Source of the DNA: Arsenophonus nilaparvatae | GTDB lineage: Bacteria; Pseudomonadota; Gammaproteobacteria; Enterobacterales; Enterobacteriaceae | Length of the DNA stretch: 64,000 nt | Direction: 5' to 3' (one strand) | Assembly: GCF_000757905.1 (NCBI RefSeq) | Contig: NZ_JRLH01000009.1 | Shown: positions 25,328 through 34,262 of the stretch, piece after piece | Layout of the letters: each line of letters begins with the position of its first letter | How positions within the stretch are numbered: position 1 is the first letter of the stretch | Program-made: the position numbers and the translations under genes | The notes under the pieces: generated by a model | Databases searched by the model: none | What the model was told of the DNA's origin: nothing | The model's input: the letters and a program-made list of their open reading frames with translations, nothing else

Positions 25328-26689
25328 ATGCGCCTGCAAAAAATTCAATTACCTTATTCATTAGATGCCGCTTTAAACTATTTTAATGCTATCGCCAACC
25401 AGCCATGGGCGATGTTATTACATTCGGGTAATGCAAGCCATCCACATAACCGTTTTGATATTGTAGTCGCTGATCCAGTAACCACGTTAGAAACAAGAGA
25501 CAGTATCACGCAAATTCACCGTGAAAATGAAAAAATCAGCTCAGAACTTGATCCATTTGAGCTATTAAAAAGTGAAATGCAACATTTGAATCTCACTTTC
25601 ACAGTGAATAGCGATCTTCCTTTCCAAGGGGGAGCTTTAGGTATATGGGGCTATGATTTAGGCCGGCGAATAGAAATTCTGCCGGAACTTGCTAAGAAAG
25701 AATTAAGCTTTCCCGATATGGCGATCGGTGTTTATCTTTGGGCATTAATTGTTGATCACCATAAAAAAATAGTAACTTTGCTCAGTTATCAAAATGTTGA
25801 ACAACGCTTGTCATGGTTAGAAAACCAAACGAAAATACCAACTGAACAGTTTCAAATGTGTGAACCATGGCAAAGTAACATGTCAAGACAGCAATATCAC
25901 CATAAAATTAGCCAAATTCATCAATATTTGCGCGATGGTGATTGTTACCAAATTAATTTAGCGCAACGTTTTAAAGCCAAATATCAGGGTAATGAATGGG
26001 AAACGTTTCTTAAACTTAATCAAAATAATCAGGCACCCTTCTCCGCCTTCATTCGTTTAGAACAACATTGCGTGCTCAGTGTATCCCCTGAACGTTTTCT
26101 TTGGCTGAACGACAATTCAATTCAAACCCGTCCAATCAAAGGCACATTGCCTAGGCTGACTGATGCCCAAGAAGATCAAAAACAGATAAAACGTTTACAA
26201 TTATCAACCAAAGATCGCGCTGAAAACGTAATGATAGTTGATTTATTGCGTAATGATATTGGTAAAGTTGCAATACCAGGAACAGTCAGTGTACCAGAAC
26301 TTTTTGTGGTTGAATCTTTTCCGGCTATTCATCATTTAGTTAGCACTATTGTTGCACAATTGCCTTCTAGCTATCATCCCACTGAGCTATTAAAAGCCTG
26401 CTTTCCAGGCGGCTCAATTACCGGCGCGCCGAAAATACGTTCAATGGAAATTATTGATGAACTTGAACCTCATCGTCGTCATAGTTACTGCGGAGCAATT
26501 GGCTATATCAGTTTCTGCGGTACGATGGATACAAACATCAGCATACGTACCTTATTAACTGAAAATCAAAACCTTTATTGTTGGGCAGGCGGTGGAATTG
26601 TGGCAGATAGTACCGCCGAAAAAGAGTATCAAGAGACTTTTGATAAACTGAGTAGAATATTACCCGTATTAGAAAATAATCAATGTTAA
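25328..26689 (+). CDS. pabB: Aminodeoxychorismate synthase component I
   Basis: PabB, with the amidotransferase PabA, converts chorismate to 4-amino-4-deoxychorismate for folate synthesis. The 453-residue product has the N-terminal domain LPFQGGALGIWGYDLGRRIE and the chorismate-binding core: DGDCYQINLAQRFKA, SVSPERFLWL, TRPIKGTLPR, KDRAENVMIVDLLRNDIGKV and FPGGSITGAPKIRSMEIIDELE. These are PabB rather than TrpE features. It is the first of a pabB-nudL pair that overlaps by seven bases. PabA is not in the window. Confidence 0.96.
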   Translation: MRLQKIQLPYSLDAALNYFNAIANQPWAMLLHSGNASHPHNRFDIVVADPVTTLETRDSITQIHRENEKISSELDPFELLKSEMQHLNLTFTVNSDLPFQGGALGIWGYDLGRRIEILPELAKKELSFPDMAIGVYLWALIVDHHKKIVTLLSYQNVEQRLSWLENQTKIPTEQFQMCEPWQSNMSRQQYHHKISQIHQYLRDGDCYQINLAQRFKAKYQGNEWETFLKLNQNNQAPFSAFIRLEQHCVLSVSPERFLWLNDNSIQTRPIKGTLPRLTDAQEDQKQIKRLQLSTKDRAENVMIVDLLRNDIGKVAIPGTVSVPELFVVESFPAIHHLVSTIVAQLPSSYHPTELLKACFPGGSITGAPKIRSMEIIDELEPHRRHSYCGAIGYISFCGTMDTNISIRTLLTENQNLYCWAGGGIVADSTAEKEYQETFDKLSRILPVLENNQC

Positions 26690-27264
26690 TGAATATGTTA
26701 GATAATTTTATTAACCGATTTCAATTAATATTACCTATCGCCACTGGTACCGCTCAACCTGTTAATACCGATAGCGCAAAAAAAAGTGCCGCTGTACTAT
26801 TACCCATTATTTGCAAACCTGAACCCACTCTGCTATTTACCAAAAGAACTGATAACTTGCGCCTTCATGCTAGTCAGATTTCTTTTCCTGGTGGCGCTCG
26901 TGAACCCGATGATCATAATTTAATTGAAACGGCCTTACGTGAATCTTATGAAGAAATTAATATTTTGCCAAATCAGGTGCAGATCCTCGGAAAAATGCAG
27001 CCAATAAAAAGCCATAGTGGCTATTTAGTGACGCCTATTGTTGGATTACTATCAACAAAGGTTTCTTATTACAAAAATCCAGCCGAAGTAGCCGCTATTT
27101 TTGAAGTCCCACTGAAGCACGCCCTCACCTTAACTCATCATCATTCCATTATGATCAATAATGCAGGCCATAAAAAGCGTCTGTTCTTTTATCGCTACAA
27201 TCAATATCTAATTTGGGGATTAACTGCAACAATTCTCAATAAATTGGCCCTACAACTTGTTTAA
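26683..27264 (+). CDS. nudL: CoA pyrophosphatase NudL (Nudix)
   Basis: NudL-type Nudix enzymes cleave coenzyme A to phosphopantetheine and 3',5'-ADP. The 193 residues contain the UPF0035 sequence RLHASQISFPGGAREPDDHN and the Nudix box ending ALRESYEEINI (REXXEE metal-binding core), then LGKMQPIKSHSGYLVTPIVG. The first ATG at 26683 overlaps the pabB end. Later ATGs at 26692 and 26698 are equally plausible because the E. coli N-terminus is short. The order pabB-nudL-sdaA is conserved. Confidence 0.93.
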   Translation: MLMNMLDNFINRFQLILPIATGTAQPVNTDSAKKSAAVLLPIICKPEPTLLFTKRTDNLRLHASQISFPGGAREPDDHNLIETALRESYEEINILPNQVQILGKMQPIKSHSGYLVTPIVGLLSTKVSYYKNPAEVAAIFEVPLKHALTLTHHHSIMINNAGHKKRLFFYRYNQYLIWGLTATILNKLALQLV

Positions 27265-27432
27265 AATAGGCAAAAAATAAAAAATCTTTTTATTTTACAT
27301 TTTATTCACTGCTACTGGTATATTTCAAAAAAACGATAAACTGGCAATCTATTATAACACGGTAATATTACAACCATAACATTTAGTCTTAAGTGATTAC
27401 TTTATCGTTTTTATTTTTCCAGGGGGTTCTTA

Positions 27433-28797
27433 GTGATCAGTGTTTTCGATATGTTTAAAGTAGGTATTGGCCCATCCAGTTCTCATACCGTTGGTCCAAT
27501 GAAAGCGGGTAAAGAATTTGTCGATCAATTGGTAGAAAAAAATTTACTTTCCTCCGTCACTCGTATCGCTGTTGATATTTATGGTTCACTTTCATTAACC
27601 GGAAAGGGACATCATACTGATATTGCTATTATTATGGGTTTAGCGGGTAATTTGCCAGCAACCGTTGATATTGAATCAATTGCAGATTTTATTGCCAATG
27701 TTGAGCAAACTGAACGTTTATCTTTAGCAAATACAAGCCATTATGTTGATTTTCCACGCCAAGGCGGGATAAATTTTCATTATAATAATTTACCATTACA
27801 TGAAAATGGTATGACCATTACCGCTTTCAATAATGATAAGCAAATATTCAGTAAAACATATTACTCGATAGGTGGCGGCTTCATTGTTGATGAAGAACAT
27901 TTTGGCCAACAAATATCTACTAATAAAAAAGTACCCTATGCCTATAACTCAGCAGCTGAACTGTTACTTCATTGTAAGAAAACCGGTTTATCTGTTTCTA
28001 GTCTTATGATGAAAAACGAATTAGCGCTGCATACGAAAGAAGAAATTGACCACTATTTTGCTAATATTTGGCATACCATGCAGGCTTGTATCGATAGAGG
28101 GCTTAATACTGAAGGTATTTTACCCGGCCCGCTTCGCGTCCCCCGACGCGCGCCGGCATTACATCGCGTGCTGACCGCTTCCCAAAAAATGTCCAATGAC
28201 CCAATGGATGTCGTTGATCTGATCAATATGTTTGCATTAGCGGTCAACGAAGAAAATGCCGTCGGTGGTCGTGTCGTAACAGCACCCACTAATGGTGCCT
28301 GCGGCATCGTTCCTGCTGTGTTAGCTTACTATGATCATTGTATAGAACCTATTACACCGGCTCTTTACAATCGTTACTTTTTAGCTTCAGGGGCAATTGG
28401 TATTCTTTACAAAATGAATGCCTCTATATCAGGTGCTGAAGTCGGCTGCCAAGGTGAAGTCGGTGTTGCCTGTTCAATGGCCGCTGCTGGATTAACGGAA
28501 TTGCTGGGTGGTAATCCTGAACAAGTCTGTATTGCCGCTGAAATTGGTATGGAGCATAATTTAGGTCTTACCTGTGACCCGGTTGCAGGGCAAGTTCAAG
28601 TCCCTTGCATTGAACGTAATGCAATTGCGTCAGTAAAAGCTATTAATGCGGCAAGAATGGCATTACGTAGAACAAGTGAACCCCGCATTTCTTTAGATAA
28701 AGTTATCGAGACCATGTATGAAACAGGTAAAGATATGAATGCTAAATACCGTGAAACTTCTCGCGGAGGTTTAGCTATTAAAGTTCAGTGTGATTAA
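27433..28797 (+). CDS. sdaA: L-serine dehydratase 1
   Basis: SdaA is an iron-sulfur L-serine deaminase giving pyruvate and ammonia. Its 454 residues equal the E. coli length. The N-terminal beta domain begins MISVFDMFKVGIGPSSSHTVGP. The alpha domain has TAPTNGACGIVPAVLAYYDH, ASISGAEVGCQGEVGVACSM, GMEHNLGLTCDPVAGQVQVP and the terminal CD with the C-terminal cysteine. The start is GTG, as in E. coli, behind a strong CAGGGGG ribosome-binding site. Confidence 0.97.
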   Translation: MISVFDMFKVGIGPSSSHTVGPMKAGKEFVDQLVEKNLLSSVTRIAVDIYGSLSLTGKGHHTDIAIIMGLAGNLPATVDIESIADFIANVEQTERLSLANTSHYVDFPRQGGINFHYNNLPLHENGMTITAFNNDKQIFSKTYYSIGGGFIVDEEHFGQQISTNKKVPYAYNSAAELLLHCKKTGLSVSSLMMKNELALHTKEEIDHYFANIWHTMQACIDRGLNTEGILPGPLRVPRRAPALHRVLTASQKMSNDPMDVVDLINMFALAVNEENAVGGRVVTAPTNGACGIVPAVLAYYDHCIEPITPALYNRYFLASGAIGILYKMNASISGAEVGCQGEVGVACSMAAAGLTELLGGNPEQVCIAAEIGMEHNLGLTCDPVAGQVQVPCIERNAIASVKAINAARMALRRTSEPRISLDKVIETMYETGKDMNAKYRETSRGGLAIKVQCD

Positions 28798-28833
28798 TTT
28801 ATCACGCATCTTAAAATATATTCCTTATCGTTT

Positions 28834-28866
28834 ATAACCCTTTCCATAAAAAGGGTTATTTTTATT
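28834..28866 (+). terminator. Rho-independent terminator after sdaA
   Basis: ATAACCCTTT pairs with AAAGGGTTAT across a six-base loop and is followed by TTTTATT, 36 bases beyond the sdaA stop. Confidence 0.88.
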
Positions 28867-29241
28867 TATTACACATTTTTATAGCCAATTAGTTAAAAAT
28901 CTTACCTGTATTAAAGTACAGTTTATATCTATAGAATTGCAAATTAAATTCTATTATTATTTCATACAAGATAATAACAACTATAACAAAATCAACTTGC
29001 TTGATAAAAGTTATCTTTCTCTAAATATATTTATATATATTTTAAATTTTCTGATCAGCGGCATATTTTTTCTTATATTTAAATGATAATCTATAAATTA
29101 ATTAGTTTTAATAATGGTTAATGCTTTATAACATGAAAAACTATTCATATTAGTGATTATTTGATTGTATTCATCCGTCAACGGAGAGTACACTCTAATA
29201 ATCATTTTTATTATTTAACCTACTTCTTAAGGGGAAAAGTA
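28867..29241. other. AT-rich spacer upstream of manX
   Basis: This is the expected promoter region of manXYZ. I cannot point to a convincing CRP or Mlc operator. The yoaD/yoaE genes that separate sdaA and manX in E. coli are absent. Confidence 0.45.
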
Positions 29242-30210
29242 GTGAGTGTAGCTATTATAATTAGCACTCATGGTGTTGCTGCAAAACAGTTGCTCATGAC
29301 CGCTGAAATGTTGATTGGCGAACAACAAAATATCGCTTATATCGATTTTGTTCCAGGTGAAAACGCTGATACATTAATTGAAAAATATAATCAAAAGCTT
29401 AATGAGCTCGATGTTTCTCAAGGTGTGTTATTTTTAGTAGATATGTGGGGAGGCAGTCCATTTAACGCCGCTAGTCGAATTATTGAAAGTAAAGATAAAG
29501 ACAAATATGATATAGTTACCGGAGTTAACGTCCCCATGTTAGTTGCTACGTTACTATCCCGTGATGATGATCCTACTTTTAGTGAATTAGTCAACACTGC
29601 TATTGAAACCGGTCGCAGTGAAATTAAAGCGCTCAACAATCAGCAGACTAGCGATAAACCGCAAAATTCACCGACGCCAGCTCCCCCTCCAAAGGTAACC
29701 AATTCAGCTACGCAAGGCCATATGTTTATTGCCCTTGCACGAATTGATGATCGTTTAATTCATGGTCAAGTGGCTACTCGCTGGACCAAAGAGACAAAAG
29801 TTAAACGTATTATCGTAGTCAGTAATGAAGTTGCTAAAGATCATGTTCGTTCCACCTTATTAAAACAAGTTGCGCCACCGGGTGTCACTGCGCATGTGGT
29901 CGACGTAGAAAAATGTATTCGTGTCTACAATAATCCTAAGTATGCCGGTGAACGCGTTATGCTGTTATTTACCAATCCAACAGACGTTTTACGCCTTGTG
30001 GACGGCGGTGTCGAAATAAAGTCTGTTAATATTGGTGGCATGGCATACCGTGAAGGTAAAACACAGGTTAACAATGCAATCTCAATCGATAATGAGGATA
30101 TTGATGCTTTCAATCAATTATCCAAACGAGGCATTGAACTTGAAGCGCGTAAAGTTTCTAGTGACAACAAACTGGATATGTTAGCTCTTATCAAAAAAGC
30201 AAAAAACTGA
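29242..30210 (+). CDS. manX: Mannose PTS permease IIAB component
   Basis: ManX is the cytoplasmic phosphotransfer subunit of the mannose-family PTS, which takes up and phosphorylates mannose, glucose, glucosamine and related sugars. The IIA domain (1-130) has the phosphorylated H10 in IISTHGVAAKQ. A proline-rich linker (about 138-158) precedes the IIB domain with H174 in RIDDRLIHGQVATRW. I chose GTG 29242 (322 residues, E. coli 323) behind AAGGGGAAA; the frame is open further upstream but without homology. It is first of manXYZ. Confidence 0.97.
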   Translation: MSVAIIISTHGVAAKQLLMTAEMLIGEQQNIAYIDFVPGENADTLIEKYNQKLNELDVSQGVLFLVDMWGGSPFNAASRIIESKDKDKYDIVTGVNVPMLVATLLSRDDDPTFSELVNTAIETGRSEIKALNNQQTSDKPQNSPTPAPPPKVTNSATQGHMFIALARIDDRLIHGQVATRWTKETKVKRIIVVSNEVAKDHVRSTLLKQVAPPGVTAHVVDVEKCIRVYNNPKYAGERVMLLFTNPTDVLRLVDGGVEIKSVNIGGMAYREGKTQVNNAISIDNEDIDAFNQLSKRGIELEARKVSSDNKLDMLALIKKAKN

Positions 30211-30283
30211 GTTTCCTTTTTTGGTTATCCATTCACGATTTAAAAATAGATTCACCAACGTTGTTGGTTACAGGAGATAAACA

Positions 30284-31084
30284 ATGGAGCTTACCGTTGT
30301 TCAAATCATACTCGTTTTCCTTGTTGCCTGTATTGCAGGTATGGGTTCTGTACTAGATGAATTCCAATTTCATCGTCCTTTAATTGCTTGTACACTAATT
30401 GGTCTCGTACTTGGTGATCTAAAAACAGGGATAATTATCGGCGGCACGCTGGAAATGATCGCGCTCGGATGGATGAATATCGGTGCGGCCATGGCTCCCG
30501 ATGCCGCCCTAGCCTCAATTATTTCTACCATTCTGGTTATTGCCGGCGGGCAGGATATTGGTACCGGTATTGCATTAGCAATTCCTTTAGCTGCCGCAGG
30601 ACAAGTATTGACCGTTATTGTTCGGACAATCACTGTTGCATTCCAACATGCATCTGATCGCGCTGCATTATCTGCTAATTTACGTGCATTAACCATAATT
30701 CATATTTTAGCTCTGTTACTACAGGCTATGCGTATTGCTATTCCTTCTTTAATTGTTGCTATCTCTGTAGGTACTTCAGAAGTCCAACACCTACTGGATT
30801 CAATTCCTGAGGTTGTCACTAAAGGGTTGAATATTGCTGGCGGTATGATCGTTGTTGTCGGTTACGCTATGGTAATCAATATGATGCGTGCAGGTTATCT
30901 AATGCCATTCTTCTACTTGGGCTTTGTAACTGCTGCATTTACCAATTTCAACCTAGTTGCACTAGGCGTGATTGGTGTTGTGATGGCTATTCTCTATATT
31001 CAACTCAGTCCAAAATACAACCAATCACAAATTGCTGCTTCGCAAAGTAACGGCAATAGTGATTTAGATAATGAATTAGATTAA
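30284..31084 (+). CDS. manY: Mannose PTS permease IIC component
   Basis: ManY is one of two integral membrane subunits forming the sugar channel. Its 266 residues are strongly hydrophobic with many transmembrane stretches, starting MELTVVQIILVFLVACIAGMGSVLDEFQFHRP. GALEM-like signatures GGTLEMIALGWMNIGAAMAPD follow. The AGGAGATAAACA leader gives a strong ribosome-binding site. It sits between manX and manZ with 73- and 15-base gaps. In E. coli this pair also helps lambda DNA entry. Confidence 0.96.
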   Translation: MELTVVQIILVFLVACIAGMGSVLDEFQFHRPLIACTLIGLVLGDLKTGIIIGGTLEMIALGWMNIGAAMAPDAALASIISTILVIAGGQDIGTGIALAIPLAAAGQVLTVIVRTITVAFQHASDRAALSANLRALTIIHILALLLQAMRIAIPSLIVAISVGTSEVQHLLDSIPEVVTKGLNIAGGMIVVVGYAMVINMMRAGYLMPFFYLGFVTAAFTNFNLVALGVIGVVMAILYIQLSPKYNQSQIAASQSNGNSDLDNELD

Positions 31085-31099
31085 TTAAGGAATGTAATA

Positions 31100-31957
31100 A
31101 TGGCAGATACAACTTCAGTAAACCAAACAAATCTAAAAAAGCTTACTGCTGGTGATATTCGCGGAGTTTTTTTACGTTCCAATCTTTTTCAAGGATCGTG
31201 GAACTTTGAACGTATGCAAGCCCTGGGCTTTTGTTTTTCAATGATCCCAGTGATCCGCCGTTTATACCCTGAAAACAGTGAAGAACGTAAACAAGCCATT
31301 AAACGCCATCTTGAGTTTTTTAATACTCATCCTTATGTAGCAGCGCCTGTTTTAGGTGTTACCATAGCGATGGAAGAGCAAAGAGCTAATGGCGCGGATA
31401 TCGATGATGGTGCAATTAATGGTATCAAAGTAGGTTTAATGGGCCCTCTAGCGGGCGTTGGTGACCCTATTTTTTGGGGCACAGTACGTCCAGTTTTTGC
31501 GGCTCTAGGCGCCGGAATTGCAATGTCAGGTAGTCTACTAGGACCGCTACTATTTTTTATTTTGTTTAATTTAGTTCGCTTATTAACCCGTTATTACGGT
31601 GTTACCTATGGCTATAAAAAAGGGCTCGATATTGTTCATGACATGGGGGGTGGCTTTTTACAAAAAATGACCGAAGGTGCTTCTATCCTAGGGCTATTTG
31701 TCATGAGCGCATTAGTCAATAAGTGGACTAATGTTAATATCCCTTTAGTCGTATCAGAGATAAAAAATCCCAATACTGGTGAGGTAACAATTACCACCGT
31801 ACAAACTATCCTTAATCAATTAATGCCGGGTTTAGTGCCATTATTACTAACCTTTGGTTGTATGTGGTTATTGAGACGCAAGGTTAATCCACTATGGATT
31901 ATCATTGGTTTCTTTATTCTAGGCATCGTTGGCTATTGGGCTGGATTTTTAGGCTAA
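31100..31957 (+). CDS. manZ: Mannose PTS permease IID component
   Basis: ManZ partners ManY in the membrane. The 285-residue protein opens with a hydrophilic domain (LTAGDIRGVFLRSNLFQGSWNFERMQALGF), then NTHPYVAAPVLGVTIAMEEQ, the signature GLMGPLAGVGDPIFWGTVRP, and ends in two or three transmembrane helices. These are typical IID features. The transcription unit ends at a strong terminator shortly after. In E. coli manXYZ mRNA is controlled by SgrS; I did not find an sgrS gene here. Confidence 0.96.
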   Translation: MADTTSVNQTNLKKLTAGDIRGVFLRSNLFQGSWNFERMQALGFCFSMIPVIRRLYPENSEERKQAIKRHLEFFNTHPYVAAPVLGVTIAMEEQRANGADIDDGAINGIKVGLMGPLAGVGDPIFWGTVRPVFAALGAGIAMSGSLLGPLLFFILFNLVRLLTRYYGVTYGYKKGLDIVHDMGGGFLQKMTEGASILGLFVMSALVNKWTNVNIPLVVSEIKNPNTGEVTITTVQTILNQLMPGLVPLLLTFGCMWLLRRKVNPLWIIIGFFILGIVGYWAGFLG

Positions 31958-31983
31958 CAGACTCAATTTCTTAATTGTCAATT

Positions 31984-32010
31984 GCGGGAGGTTGCAACCT
32001 CCCGTTTTTA
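31984..32010 (+). terminator. Rho-independent terminator after manXYZ
   Basis: A perfect hairpin, GCGGGAGGTTGCAACCTCCCG, is followed by TTTTTA, 27 bases past manZ. It falls inside the upstream extension of the yobD frame, supporting the downstream yobD start. Confidence 0.93.
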
Positions 32011-32055
32011 ATTTTATCTTTACAGCAGATTAATAATCGATTGGAGTCTTTGCTC

Positions 32056-32514
32056 ATGAATATGAATAATATTGTATTGACTGTCTTGATCCTACTAATG
32101 CTAACTTATGCTATCTATGAAGAATTGATTGTTAACTTATTAAATGGAAAAACAAAATTAAAAATAAAGTTAAGGCGTAAAAATAGAATCGATGCCGTTA
32201 TTTTTATTATACTGATCGCGATTGTTATTTATCATAATATTATTCAACATGGTAGTCAGCTAACAACCTATTTATTAATGATTACCATTATTATTGCTAT
32301 TTACTTAACATTCATTCGTTATCCTAAGCTTTATTTTAAAGATAAAGGTTTTTACTACAATAATGTCTATATATTGTACGAAAATATTAAAACAATTAAT
32401 TTATCGAAAGATGGAATATTAATAGTCGGTTTAGAAAAAAGAAAAATTTATATTGCTGTTAAACAGTTTGATGATTTAGATAAAATTTACAATTTTATGA
32501 TCAATAATAAATAA
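32056..32514 (+). CDS. yobD: YobD family inner-membrane protein (DUF986)
   Basis: A 152-residue membrane protein with segments near 5-22, 48-65 and 72-92, and the pattern RRKNRIDAVIFIILIAIVIYHN, FIRYPKLYFKDKGFYYNN, IKTINLSKDGILIVGLEKRK and DDLDKIYNFM. It matches E. coli YobD in length and order of motifs. The start is ATG 32056 after TTGGAGTC; the longer frame would run through the manZ terminator. Function unknown. It keeps its place between manZ and mntP. Confidence 0.9.
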   Translation: MNMNNIVLTVLILLMLTYAIYEELIVNLLNGKTKLKIKLRRKNRIDAVIFIILIAIVIYHNIIQHGSQLTTYLLMITIIIAIYLTFIRYPKLYFKDKGFYYNNVYILYENIKTINLSKDGILIVGLEKRKIYIAVKQFDDLDKIYNFMINNK

Positions 32515-32649
32515 ATATAAATAATATTGTTAATTATTCTTATATATTTAATCAACTTGAATTATTATTTTTATTAAAAATTAAATGATATTAATTTTAT
32601 AAATTAATAAAAATTTAAATAATTGCCTTTTATTATTTTTATGATATCT

Positions 32650-32853
32650 TTTGTGATAAGTCATTGGGGAGTAGCTTGTTCTAAATAAAATTGTCTATTA
32701 GCGATTAATTTAGAAATTTCATGTCAACATACTCGTTATGATCCATAACGTGGCATGAATACCTGACAAGGTTGGCGAGACCATAGGCATATTTTTACTC
32801 TAGGTTGGAAGTAAAAATATGTGTATGGATAACTTTCCAACTGAGACGGTATA
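32650..32853 (+). promoter_or_regulatory. yybP-ykoY manganese riboswitch leader of mntP
   Basis: The untranslated leader contains the hallmark TCATTGGGGAGTAGC, a central arm with CATGTCAACATACTCG, and then GGCGAGACCATAGGCAT. These are the L1 and L3 conserved loops of the Mn2+-sensing yybP-ykoY class. Downstream, GGTTGGAAGT and ACTTTCCAACTGAGACGGT can pair, which would place the ribosome-binding region of mntP in an expression hairpin. High Mn2+ should raise MntP synthesis, as in E. coli. Boundaries are approximate. Confidence 0.88.
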
Positions 32854-33417
32854 ATGAACTTATACGCAACCCTAGCTTTATCTCTTGCATTATCGATGGA
32901 TGCTTTTGCTGCATCTGTTTGCAAAGGTGCTAGCTTGTTTAATCCCTCTTTACGTGAAGCAATAAGAACTGGTTTTATTTTTGGTATTATTGAGGCCATC
33001 ACTCCCATCATTGGCTGGAGTTTGGGACTATTGGCCAGCCAGTATATTATTAAGTGGAATCATTGGATAGCGTTTAGTCTATTATTCATGTTGGGTAGCC
33101 AAATGATATATCAAAGTTACCATCATGCAAAAAACAATAGCAAACCTCAACCTATTCACTGCCACAATTCTTTTACCCTTATTGCTACTGCCTTAGCAAC
33201 CAGTCTGGATGCAATGGCTATTGGTGTCAGTCTGGCCTTTTTGCAAATTAATATCATCCATACAGCGATGGCAATCGGACTAATGACCATGATTATGGCA
33301 ACACTTGGAATATTATTAGGTCGTTATATTGGTCCATTATTAGGAAAAAAAGCCGAAATGATTGGCGGTGTTATCCTAATCATTATCGGATTTAGTATCG
33401 TTTATCAAAATATTTAA
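32854..33417 (+). CDS. mntP: Manganese efflux pump MntP
   Basis: MntP exports Mn2+ across the inner membrane. The 187-residue protein has six predicted helices in two homologous halves. Each half contains the key acidic motif: ALSLALSMDAFAASVCKG near residue 16 and ATALATSLDAMAIGVSLAF near residue 118. ALGILLGRYIGPLLGKKAE-like sequence follows. It is preceded by the riboswitch leader described separately, and by yobD as in E. coli. It balances import by the SitABCD system at 52-56 kb. Confidence 0.96.
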   Translation: MNLYATLALSLALSMDAFAASVCKGASLFNPSLREAIRTGFIFGIIEAITPIIGWSLGLLASQYIIKWNHWIAFSLLFMLGSQMIYQSYHHAKNNSKPQPIHCHNSFTLIATALATSLDAMAIGVSLAFLQINIIHTAMAIGLMTMIMATLGILLGRYIGPLLGKKAEMIGGVILIIIGFSIVYQNI

Positions 33418-33766
33418 TTTATTAAATAATTAATACACATCTATGTTTTTAATGCTTTTTTAGGTTAAAAATGATAGCAAACAGACACTAAACAATAAAT
33501 TTTTTAACCATTACTAACAAAAATTATTAATTGAAAATCTTTAATGTGTAATATTTACTAACAAAATAGCTAACCATTTAATTGATTGATTACATTATTT
33601 TAAAATAAAATAGAATATATTATAGACTGATGATAATAATTTTTATTAATTACAAATGGCATTTTTTGCCTATCTATAAATATCAAAAATCATAAAATAG
33701 AACTTATAAATAAATCAATAATTCTTTACAGTTAGGCTATTTACCCACTGATTGTGGAAGGTGAAC
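33418..33766. other. AT-rich spacer, nothing recognised
   Basis: About 350 bases of A/T-rich DNA before the AraC-type regulator. No marR or soxR partner gene and no clear operator were found. Confidence 0.45.
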
Positions 33767-34123
33767 ATGTCGGAAAATGTAATCAATGATATTGTTAATT
33801 GGCTAGAAAGCCAATTACAACGAAATGAAGGCATTAAGATTGATACCATTGCTAATAAAAGTGGTTATTCTAAATGGCATTTACAACGGATCTTTAAACA
33901 ATTAAAAGGTTGCACTTTAGGTGAATGTGTTCGTAAACGTCGATTACTGGAAGCAGCCAGGTTATTACGAGAAGATAAATTTTCTATTTTGGATATAGCC
34001 CTACAATACGGTTTTAGTTCGCAAGCAACTTTTACCCGAATTTTTAAAAAACATTTTAATACTACACCGGCTAAATTTCGCCAAAATGGGCAGTTACCCG
34101 ACTTTAATCAATTTATGGACTAA
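33767..34123 (+). CDS. AraC-family regulator of the MarA/SoxS/Rob type
   Basis: A stand-alone AraC/XylS DNA-binding domain of 118 residues. The two helix-turn-helix units are visible: IDTIANKSGYSKWHLQRIFKQLKG near residues 25-48, almost identical to the MarA/SoxS motif, and ILDIALQYGFSSQATFTRIFKKHFNTTPAKFRQ near 74-108. There is no effector domain, so it is probably controlled by its own synthesis. MarA, SoxS and Rob activate efflux and redox-defence genes; which orthologue this is cannot be decided. Start ATG 33767 follows GGAAGG. No marR or soxR is adjacent. Confidence 0.88.
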   Translation: MSENVINDIVNWLESQLQRNEGIKIDTIANKSGYSKWHLQRIFKQLKGCTLGECVRKRRLLEAARLLREDKFSILDIALQYGFSSQATFTRIFKKHFNTTPAKFRQNGQLPDFNQFMD

Positions 34124-34262
34124 TCTAGAATTATTAATTTTTAGACTTTAGTTATTATATGCCAGTCTAAATGCTGGCTTTACGGCTGTTTGCAATAAAA
34201 TTATGCTTGAATATATCTCTTTCCAGCAATGGATGCTATTAATTAACAATCATTAATTTGAT

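Noticed and set aside
32736..33011. Minus-strand ORF of 91 codons over the mntP leader
   Set aside because: It overlaps the riboswitch and the conserved mntP start; not a gene.
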